NCBI GenBank assembly: GCA_030609975.1 | Contig: JAUWSR010000103.1 | Location: 1 to 10,965 of the forward strand | Direction of reading: 5' to 3' | DNA from: Acidobacteriota bacterium | GTDB taxonomy: Bacteria > Acidobacteriota > Aminicenantia > Aminicenantales > Aminicenantaceae | Length of the DNA: 10,965 nt | Shown: piece after piece, positions 1 to 6,608 of the stretch | Numbering within the stretch: the first letter of the stretch is position 1 | Layout of the letters: each line of letters opens with the position of its first letter | The notes under the pieces: generated by a model | What the model was told of the DNA's origin: nothing | What the model saw: only the letters and a program-made list of their open reading frames with translations | Databases searched by the model: none | Made by a program: the position numbers and the translations under genes

Positions 1-600
1 CATTTCGCGCACGACCTCTCTCCCGAGATCGTTCAATCCATTCCAGCGCGGCTTTTTTGCGGCGGTATCGGCCCAACCGTGATTGATGTTGTGAGTGAGT
101 GTCATTGAGGAAATGCCCTTGCTGTGAAACTCGCGCAGGAGAGCGATGTCATCCTCAATGGCATGTCCGCCCTCGATAGCCAAAGGCATCGCGATCTTTC
201 CGGACTTCACGATGCGTTCGATGTCCTCTCCGGTGCGTGCAAGCTCAACAGAGTCGGAGTTCTTATCGATCGCTCTCTTCATGGCTTCAAGCAGATGACG
301 AGTCTGCTCGGCGGCATGACCGGGATAGGTGAAGTTCTGTATAAAAAGAGCAACGACTTGAACGTCGACACCGCCTTCCTGGAGCCGGGGAATGTCCACA
401 TGGCCAGCCGGCAGACGCTGTCCTATATCCAAGCCTTCGTAGAGGACACGATAGGCCAGATCATTGTGGCAATCCCAAACCAGAGCATCTTGGTGCAGTT
501 TTTCCGTCTCAGTTTTTGAGGATGAGGCAGCCTGCATCATGGTGGAAGTGATACTCAAGAGACATATCGTAAGAACCAAGGGAAACAAAACTTTTTTCAT
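1..600 (-). CDS. Exported membrane-type dipeptidase (peptidase M19), N-terminal half
   Basis: Zinc-dependent M19 (renal dipeptidase family) enzyme that hydrolyses dipeptides, probably in the periplasm. The reverse frame is open for all 200 codons from the ATG at 600 down to the window edge. A Sec signal (MKKVLFPLVLTICLLSITST) covers about residues 1-25. WDCHNDLAYR (43-52) carries the first zinc ligands, H45 and D47. AIEGGHAIEDD (141-151) carries the bridging glutamate E143. The family block LTHNINHGWADTA (168-180) and the GLNDLGREVVREM stretch follow. The C-terminal half, with the two remaining zinc histidines, lies outside the window; family members are about 350-420 residues. The start is set by a GAGGT ribosome site at 609-613, eight bases before the ATG. 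Transcribed away from the 189-residue exported protein, sharing its control region. The family call is firm; the substrate could equally be D-Ala-D-Ala or L-D dipeptides. Confidence 0.93.
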   Translation of the reverse strand, partial: MKKVLFPLVLTICLLSITSTMMQAASSSKTETEKLHQDALVWDCHNDLAYRVLYEGLDIGQRLPAGHVDIPRLQEGGVDVQVVALFIQNFTYPGHAAEQTRHLLEAMKRAIDKNSDSVELARTGEDIERIVKSGKIAMPLAIEGGHAIEDDIALLREFHSKGISSMTLTHNINHGWADTAAKKPRWNGLNDLGREVVREM

Positions 601-802
601 ATCATTTTACCTCAAGTCAGCTGATTTATTGATGGTTATATTATACACGAATTCTGCAAGGCGTTCATCCGATATAGGGCGTAACTTCAATTTATTGTGC
701 AGGTTGTATACAATTCGTGCAGTGCCATATATAATATATATGGACGAATAACAGGTCGATATAAGGTCGAGAAATCGCCCGATCTAAAGAGAGGAAAAAG
801 AG
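601..802. promoter_or_regulatory. Divergent intergenic control region with several dyads
   Basis: This AT-rich region separates the dipeptidase (leftward) from the exported protein and sulfatase (rightward). It holds a perfect 10 bp palindrome TTGTATACAA (704-713), a perfect 9 bp inverted repeat around one base (725-743, CCATATATA then its complement), an 8 bp inverted pair CACGAATT (646-653) and AATTCGTG (712-719), and a direct repeat AGGTCGA at 753-759 and 764-770, one helical turn apart. TATAAT occurs rightward at 730-735, inside the large palindrome, and leftward as the complement of 640-645. Neither has a convincing -35 at 17 bp; TTGTAT at 704-709 lies 18 bp before TATATA at 728-733. The arrangement fits operators overlapping divergent promoters, but AT-rich dyads also arise by chance. 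Confidence 0.4.
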
Positions 803-1372
803 ATGAAACTTATGAGATTGACCGTTTTTATAGCCCTGCTCTGCCTTCTTCTCACGGCGCAGACACAGGACCTGGGACAGAAAGTCTATTACAGTGACGA
901 CGGACCGATCAATATTGCCGTTGATGCCGCGGTGGCGTCTCGTTTGGTCGACAGCCCTTATGTGATGTTTTGGCTTTATATGGGGGCAGACGAAAATGTT
1001 TCCGCACAGGTCAACCGGGAAAACGTTATTCTGGTCCATAACAACCAGGAATATCATATGCCGTCCTTTGATGAGCTGCGCAAAAATTACGATCAAGACC
1101 GACGGGACCTGAATATCTACGCTCGGCAGGGAAAACAGTCACTGGTTACATCGTATCTAAGATTCTATACCTTTCAATGGAATTTGGATTTTTTCCCGGC
1201 TAGATTTGAGGATGTGACACGAATCGATGAAGGCGGTATCTCTTCCACGATCGGATTTGCGACCAAAGCTTATTTCAAAAATCCTGGCTTTAAAACCGGA
1301 GACCAGATTGCGATCAAGGTTTTCGACAAGAAGAACCAGGATATTTGGGGTGCTGTAGCCGCTGTTCTGTAA
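803..1372 (+). CDS. Exported protein of unknown function, 189 aa
   Basis: I do not recognise a characterised family. The protein starts with a Sec-type signal (MKLMRLTVFIALLCLLLTAQ, about residues 1-20) and no lipobox, so it is probably released into the periplasm. The mature part of roughly 168 residues has no further membrane segment. It has short beta-like runs (INIAVDAAVASRL, YVMFWLYMG, ENVILVHNNQEYHMPS) and ends in a strand-rich stretch, KTGDQIAIKVFDKKNQDIWG. It contains no cysteine outside the signal, and no catalytic motif is visible. The start is well supported by GAGG at 791-794, eight bases before the ATG. The sulfatase begins 67 bp downstream on the same strand without an obvious promoter between, so the two are probably co-transcribed. 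A structural or ligand-binding beta-sandwich role is possible but unproven. Confidence 0.8.
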   Translation: MKLMRLTVFIALLCLLLTAQTQDLGQKVYYSDDGPINIAVDAAVASRLVDSPYVMFWLYMGADENVSAQVNRENVILVHNNQEYHMPSFDELRKNYDQDRRDLNIYARQGKQSLVTSYLRFYTFQWNLDFFPARFEDVTRIDEGGISSTIGFATKAYFKNPGFKTGDQIAIKVFDKKNQDIWGAVAAVL

Positions 1373-1439
1373 GAGTTTTCTTAGAGGACGTCTGCGCATC
1401 TGGGAGCGATTCCCTTGACGGCGTGATTTTTCTCATGAT

Positions 1440-2969
1440 ATGTATACCCATATGAACATGAACCAGAAAATCATTTTTTGGATTTCCAGCAGTTGCTTCC
1501 TTTTGTTGAGTCTTGTTGGATGCCAGCTTTCCGATCAGCCAGATGCATCTCAACAATCTCTCAAGTCTCTACCCAATATCGTGTTTATCCTGGCAGACGA
1601 TATGGGCTATGGTGACATCGGGATCTACAATCCGGGATCAAAGATCCCGACTCCTTTTCTTGATCGATTGGCTCAAGAAGGGATGCGCTTCACCGACGCC
1701 CACTCCGGATCGGGCGTTTGCACACCCACCCGTTACGGGCTGGTCACGGGACGTTACAGCTGGCGCACGCGGCTTAAACGGGGAGTGCTTTGGCCGCCGG
1801 ATGACAAACCGCTTATCGATCCGGAGCGGTTGACAGTAGCCGGGCTGCTCAAACGGGCCGACTATCACACGGCCTGCATCGGCAAATGGCATCTGGGCAT
1901 CGAATGGGGACGGGATGAACAGGGAGAAGTGGATTTTAACCTGCCCCTTCTATTCGGACCGACAGACGTTGGTTTTGATGAGTTTTTTGGGATCGCGGGA
2001 TCACTGGATATGATCCCTTATGTTTTTTATCACAACCGGACACCCTCTCAAGAGGTCACCGAGGTGCAGGCTGGGCTTCCCTTCCCACGATTCATCCGCG
2101 AAGGCCCTCGGGGGAAATACTTCGATCCGGGGCGGGCTTTGGATGAGCTCACTGAACAGGCGGTGACCTACATCGATACACATGCTTCAGATGACAGTCC
2201 CTTTTTCCTTTATTTTCCGCTGACAGCGCCTCACAAGCCGGTTTGGCCGACCGAGCGTTTTGCAGGCAGGACGGTTTTGGGGCCGTACGGCGATTTCGTG
2301 CACCAGGTCGATTGGACCGTAGGGCAGGTACTCCAGGCCCTGGACAGGAATGGGGTCAGAGACAACACCCTGGTTTTCTTCTCCAGCGACAACGGTTCTT
2401 ACATGTACGCATGGCCTCAGGATGAGCCGGATCACACCGATGATCCTGGGATCCAGGGCTTCCATCCCCAGGCCCACAAGGCCAATGGGCAATGGCGCGG
2501 CACCAAGGCGGATATCTGGGAGGGGGGGCATCGTGTACCCTTCATCGTTCGCTGGCCGGGGAAAGTCGAGCCCGGAACTCAGTGTGACTTGACGATCTGC
2601 CTGACGGATTTTATGGCTACCTGCGCTGAGGTTGTGGATTTGCCCCTAGCGGAGGATGTAGCTGAGGACAGCTTCAGCTTGCTGCCGCTGATGCTGGGAA
2701 AGGGCTGGAGTGTCCCACGTGCTCCGGTGATCCATCATTCCAGCAGCGGTATGTTTTCTTTACGCGAGGGAAAATGGAAGATGGTGTTCGGCAGTGGTTC
2801 CGGAGGCCGGGAAAAGCCTGTTGGAAAACCCTTTGAAAAACCCTATTCTCTGTTCGATCTAGAAAATGACCCTTCGGAGAGAGAGAATGTGATCGAACGA
2901 AATCCGCAAATTGCGGAACGCTTGACAAAAAAACTCAACAGCATTAGAGAGAAAGGACGCAGCCGATAA
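1440..2969 (+). CDS. Lipoprotein sulfatase, S1 (arylsulfatase A-like) family, Cys-type
   Basis: Formylglycine-dependent hydrolase removing sulfate from sulfate esters, anchored in the envelope. A lipobox LVGC puts the lipidated cysteine at residue 28. The alkaline-phosphatase-fold order is complete: DD metal ligands in LADDMGYGD (51-59), the sulfatase signature CTPTRYGLVTGRY with C94 as the residue oxidised to formylglycine, GKWHLG (K149, H151), TAPHKP (H265), SSDNGS with metal ligands D317 and N318, and GTKADIWEGGHRVPF (K356). The length of 509 aa is normal. The signature has Thr where classical sulfatases have Ser, but the C-x-P-x-R core is intact. No good ribosome site precedes the ATG codons at 1440, 1452 or 1458. 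The start at 1458 gives the more typical signal (MNQKIIFW). The natural substrate cannot be read from sequence; a sulfated glycan is likely. Its activator is probably the radical-SAM maturase near the right end. Confidence 0.95.
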   Translation: MYTHMNMNQKIIFWISSSCFLLLSLVGCQLSDQPDASQQSLKSLPNIVFILADDMGYGDIGIYNPGSKIPTPFLDRLAQEGMRFTDAHSGSGVCTPTRYGLVTGRYSWRTRLKRGVLWPPDDKPLIDPERLTVAGLLKRADYHTACIGKWHLGIEWGRDEQGEVDFNLPLLFGPTDVGFDEFFGIAGSLDMIPYVFYHNRTPSQEVTEVQAGLPFPRFIREGPRGKYFDPGRALDELTEQAVTYIDTHASDDSPFFLYFPLTAPHKPVWPTERFAGRTVLGPYGDFVHQVDWTVGQVLQALDRNGVRDNTLVFFSSDNGSYMYAWPQDEPDHTDDPGIQGFHPQAHKANGQWRGTKADIWEGGHRVPFIVRWPGKVEPGTQCDLTICLTDFMATCAEVVDLPLAEDVAEDSFSLLPLMLGKGWSVPRAPVIHHSSSGMFSLREGKWKMVFGSGSGGREKPVGKPFEKPYSLFDLENDPSERENVIERNPQIAERLTKKLNSIREKGRSR

Positions 2970-2975
2970 AGAGAA

Positions 2976-4088
2976 TCACTTCCTTTTGGTTTTGGACAGG
3001 CGGCTCATTTCTTTCAGGGAAATATCACTTCCCTCCAAGATTCTTTCCCACTTGGCTCTTTCTGTTTGACGCGATGATTTTCCTTTGCTTTCTTCGAGAT
3101 ACCAGAGTTCCTTCTTGAGTTTCTGGTAACTTCGATAGCGTTCTTCATCCAACCTGCCTTCTTCTATGGCTTTTTTGACCGCGCATTGAGGTTCTTTGTC
3201 ATGCCGGCAGTCATTGAAACGGCAGCTCTGTGCGATCTCTTCGATCTCTCGAAAAGTCTCTTTCAATGCCTCCTCATCCGCCCACAACTGGATCTCCCTT
3301 AGACCGGGATTGTCCATGATGAGCCCACCCGAGGGGACAAATATCAATTCTCTCTTGGTGGTTGTGTGCTGTCCCTTTCCCACACTTGAGCTCAGGGACT
3401 TCACTTCCTGTCGTTCTTCTCCCAGGAGAGCGTTGATGATGGTGGATTTTCCGGTGCCGGACGATCCCACCAGGGCAGCGGTGTTTCCCGGGGAAAGATA
3501 GTCAAGTAAGGCATTGAGCCCTGTCTGTTCTTTGGCACTGAGGGCATGAAGAGGTGCTGCGGAGGCGATCGCTTCCACTTGAGCGATCTTGGATTCGAGA
3601 TCCGGACAGATATCCGCTTTGTTCAGGACAATGACCGGATCGGCACCGCTGTCATAGACTAAGGTCAGATAGCGCTCGATCCGCCGCAGATTGAAATCCC
3701 GGTCCAATCCGATAACGATAAAAACAGTATCCATGTTAGCGGCGATAACCTGCTCTTCGGTTATCCCGCCTGATCTTCTCTTCCTGCCGCTGGCTACTTT
3801 ACGTGAAAAATAGCTTTGCCGCGGCAGGATAGCCACGATGGAAGAAGAACCTCCCTTTGGCTCCTGGGCCACAATCACCCAATCTCCGACTGCAGGGAAA
3901 TCGCTCTTGGATTGAGCGGCGTAGTGAATTTTCCCTGCGACACTTGCGGTTAGCTCACCATGCTCAGATAAAACCTGGTAGTTCTCTTTTTGAATAGAAA
4001 AAACACGTGCTGGAAAGGTGTTCTCTTGTGAATAAGGTGTAAAGTGATCTTTAAAGATCGGATTCCAACCGAGTTTTTCGAGTTTCAT
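2976..4088 (-). CDS. rsgA: Ribosome small subunit-dependent GTPase RsgA (YjeQ)
   Basis: Circularly permuted GTPase that helps late maturation of the 30S subunit in the cytoplasm. An N-terminal OB-fold region (about 25-115, with FPAVGDWVIV at 64-73) is followed by the permuted motif order G4 NKAD (156-159), G5 SAK (184-186), G1 GSSGTGKS (208-215) and G3 DNPG (259-262). A HTTTKREL block at 241-248 serves as the switch region. A zinc site follows with C289, C294, H296 and C302, spaced as in RsgA. The tail from about 330 is lysine-rich and probably binds RNA. The start MKLEKLGWNP matches the usual N-terminus, although no strong ribosome site precedes it. It lies 55 bp downstream of the methyltransferase on the same strand, probably one transcript. 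Its stop is 6 bp from the sulfatase stop. Confidence 0.97.
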   Translation of the reverse strand: MKLEKLGWNPIFKDHFTPYSQENTFPARVFSIQKENYQVLSEHGELTASVAGKIHYAAQSKSDFPAVGDWVIVAQEPKGGSSSIVAILPRQSYFSRKVASGRKRRSGGITEEQVIAANMDTVFIVIGLDRDFNLRRIERYLTLVYDSGADPVIVLNKADICPDLESKIAQVEAIASAAPLHALSAKEQTGLNALLDYLSPGNTAALVGSSGTGKSTIINALLGEERQEVKSLSSSVGKGQHTTTKRELIFVPSGGLIMDNPGLREIQLWADEEALKETFREIEEIAQSCRFNDCRHDKEPQCAVKKAIEEGRLDEERYRSYQKLKKELWYLEESKGKSSRQTERAKWERILEGSDISLKEMSRLSKTKRK

Positions 4089-4143
4089 TTTAAACCGCTG
4101 GGTCGCTGTAGGTCGTATTCATTATAAGTCTTATTTTGTTGAC

Positions 4144-5001
4144 CTAGCAACCCTCAATGTTCATTGTTGAATGATCTCGCTGTGCGGCTTCCCAGGCGAT
4201 GATGGCCTTTTTCCGTACCGGCCCCCATCTGTAGCCCGTAACCTCACCTGATTTTCGGAGTACGCGGTGACAGGGAATAAGATAAGACACGGGATTTTGA
4301 CCGATGGCTGAAGCCACAGCTCGTGTGGCGCGAGGTTTTCCGATCGCAGCGGCTAAGGATTTATAGGTAAACAGTCCGCCTTCCGGCAGATTGAGGAGGG
4401 CTTCCCAGACTTTTATCTGAAAATTCGTTCCTTTTAGATAAAGGGTTAAGGGCTTTTGACCTGGATTGATTCCCCGGCCGAATATGGCCTTTATGTACGA
4501 GGCTGTTACGCCCGGCTTTTCTTCGAATCTGGCTCCCCTCCAATGTCGCCTAAGCTCGTATTCGGATCTTTCTTTTCCTTCCGCTCCAAAAAACGACAGC
4601 CAGCATATCCCGCGTGATGTGACACCGATCAAACAGCGGCCGAAAGGAGTGGAGTGTATTCCGTATTGAATAAGCACGTATTTACCCTGGTGTTTGAACT
4701 CCCCGGGAGTGACAGCGTCAAAGGTGATGAAGAGGTCATGCAGCCGGCCAGTGCCGGACAGCCCGGCTTCAAAGGCCGCATCCAGAAGGCTGCCGGAATT
4801 TTCCAATATGTGTTTGGCATATTCCAGTGTGAGAAATTGGAGGAATTGTTTCGGGCTGATCCCGGCCCATCTTTTGAAGAGCCGTTGAGTGTGATGGGGA
4901 CTCAACGCGATGTTCTCTCCGATCTCTCGAAGGGATGGCTGCCGGTGATGGTTCTCTTCTAGAAAAACGATTGCCTTTTCGATCTTCTCATAATCTTCCA
5001 T
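4144..5001 (-). CDS. AraC-type HTH fused to methylated-DNA-protein cysteine methyltransferase (Ada-like)
   Basis: Suicidal DNA repair protein taking the methyl group from O6-methylguanine onto its own cysteine. Numbered from the chosen Met, residues about 5-104 form an AraC-type DNA-binding domain (SPHHTQRLFKRWAGISPKQF). An RNase-H-like spacer with YGIHSTPFG follows, then the methyltransferase domain with FTYKSLAAAIGKPRATRAVA and the active-site PCHRVL (C244). The N-terminal zinc domain of E. coli Ada, which senses methyl phosphotriesters, is absent, so control of an adaptive response by that route is not expected. The same frame extends to an ATG at 5046, but the ATG at 5001 has a GGAG site ten bases upstream and gives the family's usual N-terminus (MEDYEKIEKAIVFLE). 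Upstream of rsgA and probably co-transcribed with it. Confidence 0.93.
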   Translation of the reverse strand: MEDYEKIEKAIVFLEENHHRQPSLREIGENIALSPHHTQRLFKRWAGISPKQFLQFLTLEYAKHILENSGSLLDAAFEAGLSGTGRLHDLFITFDAVTPGEFKHQGKYVLIQYGIHSTPFGRCLIGVTSRGICWLSFFGAEGKERSEYELRRHWRGARFEEKPGVTASYIKAIFGRGINPGQKPLTLYLKGTNFQIKVWEALLNLPEGGLFTYKSLAAAIGKPRATRAVASAIGQNPVSYLIPCHRVLRKSGEVTGYRWGPVRKKAIIAWEAAQRDHSTMNIEGC

Positions 5002-5011
5002 GCTTTTATAT

Positions 5012-5015
5012 CTCC
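5012..5015 (-). promoter_or_regulatory. Ribosome binding site deciding the methyltransferase start
   Basis: GGAG on the reverse strand lies ten bases before the ATG at 4999-5001. The in-frame ATG 15 codons further upstream (5044-5046) is preceded by no purine-rich site. This supports the shorter 285-residue product. Confidence 0.6.
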
Positions 5016-5058
5016 ACAGGTACTTTAAGTAAAACCAGTCATCCATACAACCCGAATC

Positions 5059-5372
5059 TTGCGAACCTGCTTTTTCAAGTATCTATATTTTTCACAGATT
5101 CTTAAATTAGGAGTGGCTGTTGCCACCGGTGTTTTTGATTGTATAGCGGCTCTTTTTGCTATCTTTAGTCGGGGCCGAAAACAGATTATGTATCCACTTA
5201 TTTTGTGCTGGGACTGGCGCTTGTTATTTGGATCATGCTGGACCCGACCTGTGTGACAAAATCAGTCTGTCAAGTTGTGATTGCATGTTTTGATCTCTCT
5301 GACCCGTTCCATACAGCTTATGGAGGCTTTTGTTACTTTGGGCTTTTTAATTTTTCGCGAGCGTCGCTTTGA
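5059..5372 (+). other. Gap with two overlapping open frames, possible decayed small membrane protein
   Basis: This lies within the 429 bp gap between the divergent methyltransferase and MFS genes. One frame (5059-5256) reads a hydrophobic stretch, LGVAVATGVFDCIAALFAIF, then SRGRK. A second frame, open from 5169 to its stop at 5370-5372, reads TDYVSTYFVLGLALVIWIML. Adding one A to the AAAA run at 5178-5181 would join them into a single product of about 104 codons with two membrane-like segments. The first frame has only a TTG start at 5059, and the later part (after DPTCVTKS) looks unlike normal protein. It could be a pseudogene, a remnant of a membrane gene, or chance. No RNA gene or strong hairpin was seen here. 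Confidence 0.2.
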
Positions 5373-5397
5373 CTCTCGATCTCTTTCATGATATTAC
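5369..5397 (+). promoter_or_regulatory. Sigma70-type promoter for the MFS gene
   Basis: -35 TTGACT (5369-5374), 17 bp spacer, -10 TATTAC (5392-5397) with an extended -10 TG at 5389-5390. The predicted start of transcription near 5404 leaves a leader of about 27 bases, which includes the AGGGG ribosome site at 5421-5425 before the ATG at 5431. Spacing and position are good; the -10 matches consensus at four of six bases. Confidence 0.5.
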
Positions 5398-5430
5398 TGA
5401 AGCAAATTTCATGTTTGATTAGGGGAAAAA

Positions 5431-6606
5431 ATGAAGAAAACGACAGCTGTTGTGGCGCTGATGGCGGTTTTTACACTGGCCGTCTGTTTTATCATCCTTG
5501 GTGCCATCTCGGTCGAACTGATGGATTCCTTGGGGATTGATGAAGGGCAGTTCGGAACCTTGGCTATGGGGCTGTTTTTAACCAGCTGTATCGTACAGCT
5601 TGTGATCGGTCCTTTGGTGGACAAACTGGGGTATAAGCCCATCGCAATCCTGGGCTTCGTGGTAACGAGTGGCAGCATGTTTTTATTAGCCAATGCTACG
5701 GATTTCAACCTGGCGCTTATGGCTTGTATTCTGTTGGGTGTCGGGGCCATGTCTTTGAACACCGTGGGCAATACTCTGATCCCTATCGTGCTTTTCGAAG
5801 GCAAAGATCCGGCCCGAGCAAGCAATTTCGGCAATGCCTTTTTTGGGCTTGGATATGTGCTGACGCCTTTCCTCTTTGTATTCTTCCTTAATACGCTGAA
5901 CCTAAGCTACAGAACCTCTTTATCGATCTTGGGAGGGCTGGTCCTGGTCTTTTTGATATTTGCTTTAATGACCAGCTATCCTCAGGTTTCGACCGGATTT
6001 AAGTTTTCGATGGCTTTCAAGCTGTTGAGCAAGAGTACGGTATTGATCGCGGCCTTAGCTTTGTTCTGCTACATCGCTTTGGAGGTGTCCATGGGCACGT
6101 GGATAAGAACGCTCATGGAGCAGCTCTGGGGTGGGACGGCTAATGCAGCCTATAGCGCGGGATTGGTCTTGAGCGTTTTTGGAGTAGCGATGATGGTAGG
6201 TAGATTTGCCACCTCCACCGTTAAAAATCTCACAGCAATGGGCACAAGAGTTATAGCCGTAATGGCGCTGCTTTCCTTGGTTGCTATCGTACTTATGATC
6301 GTAGCCAAGAGTCCGGCTTTGGCCATCGCCGCCATCGTTTTGGCAGGATTGGCCTTTGCGCCTATATTCCCCACCATTGTGGGTGTGACCTTTGCTAAGT
6401 TCGACTCCAGCCTTTACGGCAGTATCTTTGGGATCATATTTGCCGTAGGTTTGCTGGGCGGGACTTTTGTGCCCAAATTTATCGGCAATCTCAGTGTGGG
6501 CTCGACCATCCAGCAGAGCCTGCCCATTGCCGCTGTTATGGCGGCTATATTGTTTATATTCGCTCTTATTATGGGCAAGGTCGGCAAAAAGAAAGAGACA
6601 GAATAG
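5431..6606 (+). CDS. Major facilitator superfamily transporter, sugar-type
   Basis: Inner-membrane secondary transporter of 391 aa with about twelve hydrophobic segments, roughly at 7-31, 42-62, 68-88, 92-115, 132-153, 163-182, 202-222, 238-257, 270-292, 295-316, 327-348 and 362-383. The loop after segment 2 has the MFS motif A form GPLVDKLGYKP (60-70). The N-half has the conserved NFGNAFFGLGYVLTPFL (132-148). The C-half has EVSMGTWI (218-225) and APIFPTIVG (310-318), features that resemble the FucP/GlcP-like (FHS) sugar carriers. The C-terminus is a short lysine-rich tail. The start follows AGGGG at 5421-5425. The gene stands alone behind its own promoter and its stop lies 2 bp from the stop of the convergent SUMF1-domain gene. 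Substrate is not determined; a hexose or a related monosaccharide is a reasonable guess. Confidence 0.88.
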   Translation: MKKTTAVVALMAVFTLAVCFIILGAISVELMDSLGIDEGQFGTLAMGLFLTSCIVQLVIGPLVDKLGYKPIAILGFVVTSGSMFLLANATDFNLALMACILLGVGAMSLNTVGNTLIPIVLFEGKDPARASNFGNAFFGLGYVLTPFLFVFFLNTLNLSYRTSLSILGGLVLVFLIFALMTSYPQVSTGFKFSMAFKLLSKSTVLIAALALFCYIALEVSMGTWIRTLMEQLWGGTANAAYSAGLVLSVFGVAMMVGRFATSTVKNLTAMGTRVIAVMALLSLVAIVLMIVAKSPALAIAAIVLAGLAFAPIFPTIVGVTFAKFDSSLYGSIFGIIFAVGLLGGTFVPKFIGNLSVGSTIQQSLPIAAVMAAILFIFALIMGKVGKKKETE

Positions 6607-6608
6607 GA

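Noticed and set aside
124..751. Plus-strand open frames of 131 and 95 codons at the left end
   Set aside because: They are antisense to the M19 dipeptidase, whose reverse frame is continuous and carries family motifs; the plus frames show none.
692..1096. Minus-strand open frame of 134 codons over the start of the exported protein
   Set aside because: No motif or ribosome site; it overlaps a plus-strand gene with a signal peptide and good ribosome site.
1412..1424. GGGA...TCCC stem upstream of the sulfatase as terminator
   Set aside because: Only four base pairs and no adjoining T-run.
4110..4148. Inverted repeat TAGGTC/GACCTA between the methyltransferase and rsgA
   Set aside because: Only six base pairs with a loop of about 28 bases and no T-run; not credible as a terminator or attenuator.
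5002..5046. 15-codon upstream extension of the Ada-like protein
   Set aside because: No ribosome site before 5046, whereas GGAG precedes the Met at 5001 and the family N-terminus begins there.
5409..5834. Minus-strand open frame of 141 codons inside the MFS gene
   Set aside because: Low-complexity Ser/Thr/Lys-rich translation typical of the antisense of a membrane protein.
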